Of a stretch of DNA of 64,000 nucleotides, positions 57,433 to 64,000 are shown in pieces. The notes beneath the pieces are model-generated. The model was not told where the DNA came from. It saw nothing but the letters and a program-made list of their open reading frames with translations, and did not search any database. A program made the translations under genes and the position numbers. Source of the DNA: Actinoplanes sichuanensis (GTDB taxonomy: Bacteria > Actinomycetota > Actinomycetes > Mycobacteriales > Micromonosporaceae); contig NZ_AP028461.1 of assembly GCF_033097365.1 (NCBI RefSeq), positions 868,001-932,000 on the forward strand, read 5' to 3'. The first letter of the stretch is position 1. Each line of letters starts with the position of its first letter.

Positions 57433-57774
57433 TCACCGTACGGCCGCGGGCGACGGATTGGCCTCGCCCCACGCCAGCATCGCGTTGAGCACGCTGTTCA
57501 GGCTGCGGCCCTGCTCGGTCAGCTCGTAGACGACCCGCGGCGGCACCTCGGCGTGCACCGTCCGGGTCAGGATGCCCTGATGCTCCAGCGCCCGCAGTCG
57601 GTCGGTGAGCGTCTTCGCGCTCGGCATGCCCAGCACGGTGCGCAACTCGGTGAACCGTTTCGGCCCCGGCATCAGCTCCCGCACCACGAGCGTCGCCCAT
57701 TTGCCGTCCAGAACCTGGAGGGTCCGCTCCACGCCACAACCAGGTTCGAGCTGCTCAGAGCCAATGGTTCCCAT
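57433..57774 (-). CDS. HxlR-family transcriptional regulator
   Basis: 113 residues. CGVERTLQVLDGKWATLVVR and ELRTVLGMPSAKTLTDRLRALEHQGILTRT are the winged-helix core of HxlR proteins, with VPPRVVYELTEQGRSLN as the wing. The single Cys near residue 13 before the VER motif is at the position used for redox sensing in HypR/YodB-type members. ATG 57774 is preceded by TATATT (8 nt), so leaderless. It is divergent from an NmrA-like gene, the likely target, and coupled to the downstream GNAT gene. Confidence 0.9.
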   Translation of the reverse strand: MGTIGSEQLEPGCGVERTLQVLDGKWATLVVRELMPGPKRFTELRTVLGMPSAKTLTDRLRALEHQGILTRTVHAEVPPRVVYELTEQGRSLNSVLNAMLAWGEANPSPAAVR

Positions 57775-57831
57775 CCGGAAACAATATAACTTCCTGGGTA
57801 CTGCTATCCATGGGGAACTACGTTCGCCACC
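57775..57831. promoter_or_regulatory. divergent promoter region HxlR/NmrA
   Basis: The 57-bp gap contains TATATT (minus strand, 57783-57788) for hxlR and TACGTT (57819-57824) 7 nt before ATG 57832. GGAA-N10-TTCC (57777-57794) is a loose inverted repeat over the hxlR -10 and is a candidate operator. Confidence 0.45.
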
Positions 57832-58671
57832 ATGACCGAGACCACCGTCGTCCTGCACGGCGCCACCGGAACCCAGGGCCGCGCCATCCTCCGCGGCCTG
57901 CTCACCGCCGGGCACCACGTCCGCGCCGTCGCCCGCAACCCCGTCGCCCACGCCGCCGTCCAGCCGTTCGCCGCCGATCTCCTCGACGTCGAGGCCCTGA
58001 CCGCGGCCTACACCGGAGCCGACGCGGTCGTCGTCCAACTGCCGATCAACTTCGAGGATCATGCGGTACGGCAGACCGAAGCGGTTCTGGCCGCTCTCGC
58101 CAAGGCCGGGGTCCGGCGGGCCGTCTTCAACACCGGCGGCGGTCTGCCCCCGTCGTCGCCGATCGGGGTGCCGTTCGTGGACGCCCGGGTCCGCCTCGCC
58201 CTCGAACTGCCGAACGTGGTCGAGCACGCGTCGGTGACCGGCCCGGCCGGTCCCTACCTGGAGAACCTGGTCGCCCCGTGGTCCGTGGCGCTGATCCGTG
58301 ACCGGGGCGAACTGCGCTACCCGATCCCGGCGTCGGCGCCGGTCCCGTGGCTCGCGGCCGCCGACCTCGGCACGGTGATCGCCGACTTGACGCTCGCGGC
58401 GGCCCCCGCGCCCGCGTGTGTGGTCGCCGGTCCGGTCCTGCTCACCGGTCCGGAGCTCGCCGCCGCCCTCAGCACGGCCGCCGGCCGCGAGGTGCGCTGG
58501 CAGACCATCGACCCCGCCGAGTACGCCGGCATGCTGGCCCCGCACCTCGGTGAGGCGACCGCGGCCGGTATCGCCTCGGTCTACACCAGCCCGGCCCCGG
58601 CGCCGGACCCGGCGACCCTCACCCACGGCGAGACCACCGCGGCCGCCTGGGCGGCAGAACAGACCTTCTGA
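57832..58671 (+). CDS. NmrA-like NAD(P)-binding protein
   Basis: 279 residues of an atypical SDR. The nucleotide-binding motif LHGATGTQGRAILRGLLTAG (GATGxQG) with Arg in VARNP suggests NADP; VVQLPINFEDHAVRQTEAVL and FNTGGGLPPSSPIGVPFVDA follow, and the classical YxxxK is absent, as in NmrA/quinone oxidoreductase 2-like members. Divergence from an HxlR regulator with a conserved Cys fits a quinone- or aldehyde-responsive module. ATG 57832 is 7 nt after TACGTT. It may be a redox-sensing or quinone-reducing protein. Confidence 0.87.
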   Translation: MTETTVVLHGATGTQGRAILRGLLTAGHHVRAVARNPVAHAAVQPFAADLLDVEALTAAYTGADAVVVQLPINFEDHAVRQTEAVLAALAKAGVRRAVFNTGGGLPPSSPIGVPFVDARVRLALELPNVVEHASVTGPAGPYLENLVAPWSVALIRDRGELRYPIPASAPVPWLAAADLGTVIADLTLAAAPAPACVVAGPVLLTGPELAAALSTAAGREVRWQTIDPAEYAGMLAPHLGEATAAGIASVYTSPAPAPDPATLTHGETTAAAWAAEQTF

Positions 58672-58712
58672 GCGGTACGGCGCCCGCTGTTCCCGCCGTC
58701 GGCCGATCGGGC

Positions 58713-58743
58713 TTGACTCGCCAGTGGCTGGAACCTTCAGGAT
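58713..58743 (+). promoter_or_regulatory. MerR-type promoter with 19-bp spacer
   Basis: -35 TTGACT (58713-58718) and -10 CAGGAT (58738-58743) are 19 bp apart; the spacer contains CCAG-TGG-CTGG (58721-58731). This is the geometry of MerR-activated promoters. ATG 58750 follows 6 nt after the -10. Confidence 0.75.
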
Positions 58744-58749
58744 TCAGCC

Positions 58750-59652
58750 ATGAACGACCGAGCCGAACTGATCACCATCGGACAGCTTTCCCGCCGCTCG
58801 GGGTTGGCCGTGCGAACCCTGCGTTTCTGGGCGGACGAGGGAGTGGTCCCGGCGGCCGGCCGCTCGGCGGGCGGCTACCGCCTCTACGACGCCGCCGGGG
58901 CGGCACGTGTCGAACTCGTCCGCACCCTGCGTGAACTCGGCCTCGGACTGGACGACATCCGCCGGGTGCTGGACGGGTCGGCGACCGTCGCCGAAGTCGC
59001 CGACGCCCACGTGGCCGCCCTCGACGCGCAGATCCGTGCCCTCAAGGTCAGCCGGGCCGTGTTGTCCACCGTGTCGAAACGTGGTTCCACAGCTGAGGAG
59101 ACAGCACTGATGAACAGGTTGGCGCGGCTTTCCGCCGCCGAACGCGCGCAGATCATCGAGGATTTCAAAGCCGAAGTCTTCGGCGGCCTCGACATCGAAC
59201 AGGATCGGCGGGAAAAGGTGCGCGAGTTGCGTGTCGAACTGCCCGACGATCCGACGCCCGAGCAGGTGGACGCCTGGATAGAACTGGCCGAGATGGTACA
59301 GGATCCGGATTTCCGCACCCGGATGCGAGCATTCCTGGAACTGAACACCCCGGCGCCGGGCGGGGCGACCCCGCCCGGCGCGCGGATCTGGTGGGCCCGG
59401 CAGGTCGTCGAAACCGTCGCGAAAGCCAGGCGCGACGGCATGCACCCCGACGGGCCCGCCGCGGTCGAACTGGTCTCCGGCATGTTCGGTGACACCGACC
59501 GCGCGGCCGTGCTCCGGTCCCTGGAAGCCGGGATCGAGGCCGGCGCGGAACGGTACCGCCTGCTCGTCGCCCTGGTACAGGGCCGCACCAGCGCGCCGGA
59601 GGCCACCGCGGAACTGCACTGGCTGGCGGCCGCGCTGAGAGCGGCGGGCTGA
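58750..59652 (+). CDS. MerR-family regulator with large C-terminal helical domain
   Basis: 300 residues. DNA-binding domain ITIGQLSRRSGLAVRTLRFW with ADEGVVPAAGRSAGGYRLYD, dimer helix VADAHVAALDAQIRALKVSR, then about 200 residues of helical sequence (LMNRLARLSAAERAQIIEDF, DAWIELAEMVQDPDFRTRMR, ELVSGMFGDTDRAAVLRSLE) of the kind that bind ligands in TipA-like proteins, though no TipAS sequence match is evident. It is most likely autoregulated through the stretched-spacer promoter directly upstream. No other target gene is adjacent. Effector unknown. Confidence 0.87.
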   Translation: MNDRAELITIGQLSRRSGLAVRTLRFWADEGVVPAAGRSAGGYRLYDAAGAARVELVRTLRELGLGLDDIRRVLDGSATVAEVADAHVAALDAQIRALKVSRAVLSTVSKRGSTAEETALMNRLARLSAAERAQIIEDFKAEVFGGLDIEQDRREKVRELRVELPDDPTPEQVDAWIELAEMVQDPDFRTRMRAFLELNTPAPGGATPPGARIWWARQVVETVAKARRDGMHPDGPAAVELVSGMFGDTDRAAVLRSLEAGIEAGAERYRLLVALVQGRTSAPEATAELHWLAAALRAAG

Positions 59653-59653
59653 C

Positions 59654-59938
59654 TCAGATACGACGGCCCATCAGCCGGCGGGCCTGCCGGTACAGCGCCT
59701 GGGCCGGCTTTTTCAGAATCAGGAACAGGGCGCCGGCGACCAGCGCCACAGCGCCCGCGACGACTTTCGCGAACGCCTTCTGGGCAGCGTCGAAAAGCAC
59801 GACGAACGGCAGGATCAGAAAATACAGGCCGAGTGTGGCGATGCCGAGCAGAAGGTGCGCCCAGATCGGCCAGCCGGCCAGATCCTTCTCGAGGAAATGC
59901 GGTTCAGGCTCCGGCCGTCCCGGCAGTTGTTGATACAC
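59654..59938 (-). CDS. small membrane protein
   Basis: About 94 residues. An N-terminal polar region (YQQLPGRPEPEPHFLEKDLA) is followed by two hydrophobic segments (GWPIWAHLLLGIATLGLYFLIL and KVVAGAVALVAGALFLILK) and a basic tail (QARRLMGRRI). The start is placed at GTG 59938 because TATTGT lies exactly 7 nt upstream; GTG 59947 would add three residues and erase that spacing. It is convergent with the MerR gene (stops 1 bp apart). Function unknown. Confidence 0.65.
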   Translation of the reverse strand: MYQQLPGRPEPEPHFLEKDLAGWPIWAHLLLGIATLGLYFLILPFVVLFDAAQKAFAKVVAGAVALVAGALFLILKKPAQALYRQARRLMGRRI

Positions 59939-59945
59939 GCTGTCC

Positions 59946-59951
59946 ACAATA
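59946..59951 (-). promoter_or_regulatory. -10 element of a leaderless promoter
   Basis: On the minus strand TATTGT ends 7 nt before GTG 59938. Confidence 0.45.
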
Positions 59952-60052
59952 GGTAGCCCGCACCACCAGAAATGGTCCCGTCTTCACCTCGATGTCATAC
60001 CCGGCTCGTACCATCGGCCACTCTGCTCGGGCGACGGTACGGGGGATGCACC

Positions 60053-60425
60053 ATGGGATACGGCGCACAGGTATGGGCGGTCGACCTCGACCGGCTGCGT
60101 GGTGAGGTCGGTAGCGGCGATCGGGAGCTGGCGCAGCGGTATGGCGAGGGTTTCGCCGGGCGCTACGACTCCCTTCAGGACGGCATCGACGACGCGACCG
60201 GCGATGTCGGCATGATTACGCCGGTCGATGTCGCCCGGCACATGATCCTGGGCGAGCCGTATGACGATCGCCTCGGGAACCCTGGAGGAGCCCGCCGAGC
60301 GCATCTCCTGGTTCGGCGCGAATGACGACGAACCCAGCGAATACATGGCCGCCGCCGGTGACGTGTTCCAGTGGCTTACCGAGGCACACGACATGAAACG
60401 CTCTCTCGTGGGTTTCTTCCACTGA
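60053..60425 (+). pseudogene. frameshifted DUF7691-like small protein
   Basis: The frame opens YGAQVWAVDLDRLRGEVGSG as in DUF7691 proteins. After VARHMILGEPYDDRLG it runs out of frame to a stop at 60325, but skipping one G of the GGG at 60275-60277 restores a sensible continuation: TLEEPAERISWFGANDDEPS then MAAAGDVFQWLTEAHDMKRS and VGFFH, ending at 60425. The composition of both parts is natural and neither overlaps another gene. A single-base insertion, programmed +1 shift or sequencing error are possible. The neighbouring gene is similarly broken. Confidence 0.6.
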
Positions 60426-60523
60426 TCGGAGACCGGTCGAGGTCGGCCCCCGATCCGCTGGATTCCAGGACCCGCGATTCGGCCCGGCCCTAACCTCGAC
60501 AGGCGAGGACTCCGGGGGAATTC

Positions 60524-61010
60524 ATGCGTCGTATGGTGCGATACCAACCGGCCGGCCGGGCGATCGACGAGCCGGTGACCAAGCTCGGCCGACGGCGAAC
60601 CGTTCGACCCGTTCGACTCATTCGACGAGGAGGCGAAGGACGACGAGGAAGACGATGACGAGGACTCCGGCGAATACGCGATCGACGGGACTTCCGAGCC
60701 GGACGCGGGCGAGAACGCCGTCATCATCCAGCCCGGTGGCCGCGTCCCGTCATTCGTCACGGTGCGGAATCAACGCACCGGCCCCGCATTCACCGAGGAC
60801 CATCTCCCGGTGGACGGCGGGACCGACGACATGGAGTTTCTGGGCGGCGAACCGACATGGCTCCAGAGCCCGGCCCCACCCGGTCCGGACTGGCGCCTGG
60901 TCGGCCAGTTGACCGACCGCCTCGGCCACAACTTCGGCGACGTCGGTGTCGCCTACATCTTCGTCTCCGCCGACCGCACCGAGGGCCGTTTCCTCTGGCA
61001 ATGCCACTGA
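60524..61010 (+). pseudogene. frameshifted and internally shortened YwqG/DUF1963-like protein
   Basis: The start MRRMVRYQPAGRAIDEPVTKLG matches the opening of DUF1963 proteins, which normally continue with a GGxPxW block; here the frame breaks at about 60587 and resumes one base over in an acidic stretch, DGEPFDPFDSFDEEAKDDEE, then GENAVIIQPGGRVPSFVTV, DDMEFLGGEPTWLQ and RLGHNFGDVGVAYIFVSADR, ending GRFLWQCH at 61010. About 100 residues found in relatives are missing between the two parts. It looks like a deleted, out-of-frame gene. Conserved C-terminal motifs support the family. Confidence 0.6.
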
Positions 61011-61075
61011 CGACCAGGTATGCGCCGCCACGGATATTCGCTTGGTCCGCGGGTGGGGGCGGGGCATGGTGGGGC

Positions 61076-61591
61076 GTGGTCACGATTCAGCGGGTCCGGG
61101 TCAGGTGGAGTGCCGCGGGGCGCGGGGCGACCCGGGCCGCAGCACGGCGCGGGCTGTGCCGGCCGGTCCCGCTGCCGTCGCCGCTGCCGGATGGAGCGGT
61201 GGTCGTTCATGAGCTGCTCGCCGAGGAAGCGACCGGTTATGCCTGGCACGAGGACGTCCGGGTGCGTGACTTCGAGCGGGTCCGGGACATCGGCCTGGAG
61301 CTGACCCCGGACGGGGACGGGCTCGTGGTGGAGCGGCTGCCGAGTCTGGGGGCGCCACCGCACCACGGCGGGTCGCACCGGCTGTTCCGGCTCGGGCCGC
61401 GGCAGGTGGGGGAGTATCGAGCCAACTTCCGGTTCGTCGGCGGCTGCTGCGGTTCGACCTGGCACTACGAGGAGTGGCTGATCCGGATCGCCAAAGACGT
61501 GGTGGACGCCGAACAGTTCGCGCGCCGGCGGCCGGCTCATCAGGCCGACCGCCGGGTGCACCTCTACGGCGGCGAGCCCCGCTCGCGGTAG
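61076..61591 (+). CDS. hypothetical protein with GCCG motif
   Basis: 171 residues from GTG 61076. The first part is Arg/Ala-rich (RVRVRWSAAGRGATRAAARR); the rest is more structured: LLAEEATGYAWHEDVRVRDF, VERLPSLGAPPHHGG, FRLGPRQVGEYRANFRFVGG then CCGSTWHYEEWLIRIAKDVV. The Cys-Cys pair and Trp-rich segment suggest a folded domain; no family is recognised. It follows the broken YwqG-like gene by 65 bp on the same strand and converges with the NLP gene (7 bp between stops). Function unknown. Confidence 0.55.
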   Translation: MVTIQRVRVRWSAAGRGATRAAARRGLCRPVPLPSPLPDGAVVVHELLAEEATGYAWHEDVRVRDFERVRDIGLELTPDGDGLVVERLPSLGAPPHHGGSHRLFRLGPRQVGEYRANFRFVGGCCGSTWHYEEWLIRIAKDVVDAEQFARRRPAHQADRRVHLYGGEPRSR

Positions 61592-61598
61592 AAGCGGG

Positions 61599-62366
61599 TC
61601 ACGCGTACGGATCGAAGGGGATTCCGGCCGGCTTGGCGGCGTTCAGCAGGTACTCGAAGGAGCCGTCCTTGATCTTGATGGTGGCCGAGCCGAAGTCGGC
61701 GGCCATCAGGCGGTTGCGGAGTTCGAGGCTGGGGTAGCCGTTCCAGTCGACCAGGGGCGGGTAACGCCAGTTGTGGTAGTGGTTCTCCGGCGGCTCGTCG
61801 TTGCTGTTGGCGAGGCGGAAGAAGTGCGTGGACAGGCCGTCCTTGTGGTAGACGACCTTCGGGTGGCTGCCGTCGAATCGAACCTGCGAGCGGGCGTACG
61901 TCTTCTGCGAGCTGTGCTGGGTCGTGCTGACGTAGTCGACCTGGTCGGTGGCCTGGTTGACCCACGAGATGACGTGTTCCCAGTCGTGCCGGTGGCCGCC
62001 GAGTCCGCTGCCGGCGACGGCCTGGTCCTTCTCGAAGTAGGCGGCGTAGACGATCCCGCACCAGCCGTTGTTGCATTTCGACCGGGCGTACGTCTGCGAG
62101 TTGTCCAGATCCCACTGGTCGCGGCAGCTGCCGTTGACCGCGCCGGTGGTCTTCAGGCCGGGTGCGAGGGTGCCGTCGGGGCCGATGGCCGCGGTGGCGT
62201 AACAGCCGTCGCCGTCGTAGTCGAACGCGGGGGAGAACGACTGCTCGTACCCGCCGGCGTTCTGCGGAAGGTTGTGCGGGGGATCGGCGAAAGCCGGGGT
62301 GGCCGTGGCCGCGAGGAGCAGCACGGCGAAACCGGTGGCGGTTCCGGCTCGGGCGAGGCGACGCAT
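61599..62366 (-). CDS. secreted NPP1/NLP (Nep1-like) family protein
   Basis: 255 residues with a signal peptide (RAGTATGFAVLLLAATATPA, cleavage near AFA-DPPHN). The NLP heptapeptide GHRHDWEH is intact at about residue 137, with the preceding strand GIVYAAYFEKDQAVAGSGLG and the Asp of the metal site in FDYDGDGCYATAAIG. Four Cys (two pairs, GDGCY/GSCRDQW and KCNNGWCG) may form disulfides. NLPs of oomycetes, fungi and some bacteria bind sphingolipids (GIPC) in plant membranes and lyse cells. ATG 62366 is used; the longer frame lacks a signal sequence. It lies beside a chitosanase gene on the same strand. Confidence 0.9.
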   Translation of the reverse strand: MRRLARAGTATGFAVLLLAATATPAFADPPHNLPQNAGGYEQSFSPAFDYDGDGCYATAAIGPDGTLAPGLKTTGAVNGSCRDQWDLDNSQTYARSKCNNGWCGIVYAAYFEKDQAVAGSGLGGHRHDWEHVISWVNQATDQVDYVSTTQHSSQKTYARSQVRFDGSHPKVVYHKDGLSTHFFRLANSNDEPPENHYHNWRYPPLVDWNGYPSLELRNRLMAADFGSATIKIKDGSFEYLLNAAKPAGIPFDPYA

Positions 62367-62440
62367 AGGGGGCCCTTCGTTGGGTCGCGATAGGAAGGGA
62401 TCTTTACCGTTGAGGTTGACGTCAGTCAATAGACGGGGCC

Positions 62441-63643
62441 TCAGCCGATGTGGAACGGATCGCCGTAGACGCTGAAGTCGAGCGGAGTGTTCAGGTCGAA
62501 GTTGCCGTTGTTCAGGAACACTCGCTGCGCGGTGTCGATCCGGGTGACGTCGGAGTGGGCCTCCTCCTTCTTCATCTCGACGACCCGCTCGTCCAGGAAC
62601 GCGTTCAGCCAGGTGCGCTCGTCGCCGCCCTGCGCAGGCGGCTTCGCCTTCTTCAGAGCGCGGGTACGGATCGACCGCATCCCCTCGTAGCCGTGCACCA
62701 CCGACGCGTCGTAGTAGGCGAACTGCCCGAGTGCCCGTACCCCGTCGGATCTACCGTCCCGAACCGACGGGTTGAAGTAGACCCGGTCCCGCTCGGACTC
62801 CTGGGCGGCCTGGAACACCGGGTCGGCCGCCGCGGTCTTCCAGTCCCGGGTGAAGTCGGGGTCGAGCCCGGCGTGCGACGCCGTGCCGTTCACGCTGCGT
62901 AGCGCCGGCAGGTATTTGGCCAGCACGTTCGACGGTTTGGTGGCGGTGTAGGCCTCGACGAGTTCGAGCATGTCACCGGTGCCCGAGCAGAAGCCGATGA
63001 CGCCGGCCGTGTAGCCGCGGCCGTCGCCGATGTCCTCGATGTAGGAGAACTGGGCCCGCCAGTTCAGCGACGAGTTCTCGGCCGCCGAGACGATCTGCAT
63101 CGCGACGTCCTTCTTCGCCGGATCGTCGAGGTTCTTTCCGGCCGGAGCCGAGGTGGGTGTGGTGGTGCCGCCGGGCAGGGTCCACTTCTGGTTCGCCGTG
63201 GCGGCGCAGGTCCAGATCTGCAGGCGGGTGCCGTTGGCGCTGCTGTTGCCGGTTGCGTCGAGGCACTTGCCGGACCCGGTGTTCACGAGGGTGCCGTTGG
63301 TGGCGGTCCATTTCTGGGCGCCGGTGGCGTTGCAGTCGTACAGCTGGATCTTGGCGCCGTCGGTGGTCGACGCGGCCGTGACGTCGAGGCATTTGCCGAG
63401 CGCCCGGAGGGTTCCGTCGGTGTTGCCGACGGTCCACTGCTGGGCGGCGCTGTTGTTGCAGTCGTAGAGCTGGACGGCGGTGCCGTTGGCGGTCGCCGCG
63501 CCGGCGACGTCGATGCATTTGCCGCCGAGGCCCTTGATCGGGCCGGCCGTGGCGGCGCTGGCCGGCAGCAGTCCGACGATGATCGCCGTACCGGCGATGA
63601 CCAGGCCTGATGTGGCGTAGGCGAGGGTCCTTACGCGAATCAT
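62441..63643 (-). CDS. GH46 chitosanase with N-terminal ricin B (CBM13) lectin domain
   Basis: 400 residues. Signal peptide YATSGLVIAGTAIIVGLLPA (cleavage near ASA-ATAG). Residues about 35-155 form a beta-trefoil lectin with three Q-x-W repeats (AAQQWTVGN, GAQKWTATN, NQKWTLPGG) and paired Cys. After a short Thr/Pro linker comes a GH46 catalytic domain very like Streptomyces N174 chitosanase: AAENSSLNW (general acid Glu189) and YIEDIGDGRGYTAGVIGF (Asp207), then ERDRVYFNP, LGQFAYYDASVVHG and a final YGDPFHIG. It hydrolyses chitosan in fungal or arthropod debris. A ROK regulator diverges 164 bp away, with repeated CTGTTAA sites between. Confidence 0.95.
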   Translation of the reverse strand: MIRVRTLAYATSGLVIAGTAIIVGLLPASAATAGPIKGLGGKCIDVAGAATANGTAVQLYDCNNSAAQQWTVGNTDGTLRALGKCLDVTAASTTDGAKIQLYDCNATGAQKWTATNGTLVNTGSGKCLDATGNSSANGTRLQIWTCAATANQKWTLPGGTTTPTSAPAGKNLDDPAKKDVAMQIVSAAENSSLNWRAQFSYIEDIGDGRGYTAGVIGFCSGTGDMLELVEAYTATKPSNVLAKYLPALRSVNGTASHAGLDPDFTRDWKTAAADPVFQAAQESERDRVYFNPSVRDGRSDGVRALGQFAYYDASVVHGYEGMRSIRTRALKKAKPPAQGGDERTWLNAFLDERVVEMKKEEAHSDVTRIDTAQRVFLNNGNFDLNTPLDFSVYGDPFHIG

Positions 63644-63702
63644 GGCGCTCCTGTGAGAGGGGAACGGTTGGGGTGGCGCGCGCGTTGGGGACGGACTCTA
63701 CG

Positions 63703-63788
63703 ACTGTTAAGTAGCTTTATCAATGTTTGCTGACGGGCTTGACGCGAGCCGTGCGGTGGCACAGGATGAGGCAACTGTTAAACACTTT
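63703..63788. promoter_or_regulatory. direct repeats ACTGTTAA-N3/4-CTTT between chitosanase and ROK genes
   Basis: ACTGTTAA-GTAG-CTTT at 63703-63718 and ACTGTTAA-ACA-CTTT at 63774-63788, 71 bp apart. One lies near the chitosanase start (63643), the other 20 bp before the ROK start (63808). A candidate shared operator. Confidence 0.55.
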
Positions 63789-63807
63789 GCCTATTACGGA
63801 GGCTCGG

Positions 63808-64000
63808 ATGGCGCGGCTGGCCGGCTCGTCCAAACTGCTGCGCGCCATGAACGAGAGCGCCGCACTCGAGTTGCTCCTCGAGCCGGGCAACCTCACCCGG
63901 GCCGACCTCCGCAAGATCACCGCGCTGTCCACGCCGACGATCTCCGAGGTGCTCCGCCGCCTCACCGAGGCCGGGCTCGTCGACGTCGTCGGGCACGCCA
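63808..64000 (+). CDS. ROK-family regulator, 5' part (truncated by window edge)
   Basis: The first 64 residues are visible: ARLAGSSKLLRAMNESAALE, LLLEPGNLTRADLRKITALS and TPTISEVLRRLTEAGLVDVV. This is a winged helix of the ROK/NagC-Mlc type, whose C-terminal sugar-kinase-like domain should follow beyond 64000. GGAGG lies 7 nt before ATG 63808. Its position divergent to a chitosanase gene parallels CsnR-type regulators that repress csn genes until chitosan oligosaccharides appear; hence the probable ligand is a glucosamine oligomer. The assignment rests on N-terminus and context. Confidence 0.75.
   Translation, partial: MARLAGSSKLLRAMNESAALELLLEPGNLTRADLRKITALSTPTISEVLRRLTEAGLVDVVGHA

Noticed and set aside
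1..64000. Mobile elements, integrated prophage or tRNA-associated island
   Set aside because: No transposase, integrase, att-like duplication flanking a block, or tRNA could be recognised; the tandem repeats are local duplications.

Overview
The window is high-GC, densely packed actinobacterial chromosome. GTG starts are common, start and stop codons often overlap as ATGA or GTGA, and families such as DUF1707, LAL-type LuxR regulators, SHOCT, Lrp-Bkd and GH46 chitosanase are present. The style fits Micromonosporaceae (Actinoplanes-like); that placement is inferred from gene content, not computed. I see no rRNA, tRNA, CRISPR array, insertion sequence or prophage. About 66 genes are called, including two cut by the window edges and three that look broken.

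Layout. 1-4.6 kb: end of a UvrA-like ATPase, an alpha/beta hydrolase divergent from an ECF sigma factor, and a STAS protein. 4.6-9.3 kb: asparagine synthetase and a two-component pair. 9.4-16.2 kb: Ski2-like helicase, DUF1707 protein, two ESX-type small proteins, a PadR/membrane protein pair, a deaminase and a DoxX protein. 16.4-23 kb: universal stress protein, remnant of a CASTOR/POLLUX-type channel, a phosphatase, a receiver-like protein and a LAL regulator. 23-32.5 kb: secreted polyester-hydrolase-like enzyme, a Leu-rich-variant repeat protein, MerR/SDR, methyltransferase, YciI/Crp, a LacI regulator with two tandem MFS pumps and paired operators, and a lipoprotein. 32.7-40.8 kb: an export cluster (Gly-rich lipoprotein, two HlyD/MacA-like adaptors, two-component pair, MacB-like ATPase and permease, DUF5666-like protein). 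40.9-47.2 kb: a second LAL regulator, secreted endonuclease I, DUF1028 and small proteins. 47.2-51.3 kb: a branched-chain 2-oxoacid dehydrogenase operon with a divergent Lrp-type regulator. 51.3-59.9 kb: LacI, hydrolase-membrane fusion, EcsC-like and beta-helix membrane proteins, SnoaL, GNAT, HxlR/NmrA and MerR. 60-64 kb: two frameshifted genes, a NPP1/NLP-type secreted protein, GH46 chitosanase and the start of a ROK regulator.

How the genes work together. The dominant organisation is small regulator-target modules, often divergent with a visible palindrome between them: MerR/SDR, YciI/Crp, LacI/MFS x2, HxlR/NmrA, Lrp/bkd and ROK/chitosanase. Many genes lack a Shine-Dalgarno sequence and instead carry a TANNNT -10 hexamer 6-8 nt before the start codon, which predicts leaderless mRNAs. 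Intergenic ends often carry long perfect hairpins. Several secreted degradative enzymes (polyester hydrolase, nuclease, chitosanase, NLP protein) suggest a soil saprophyte attacking polymers.

Most notable points: a WXG100-like protein ending in an eCIS/DUF4157-like HExxH tail; the duplicated operator-pump cassette; a cutinase/PETase homologue with Phe in place of the oxyanion Tyr; a bacterial NLP protein beside a chitosanase; a channel gene that has lost its pore; and tandem duplications of gene 3' ends.
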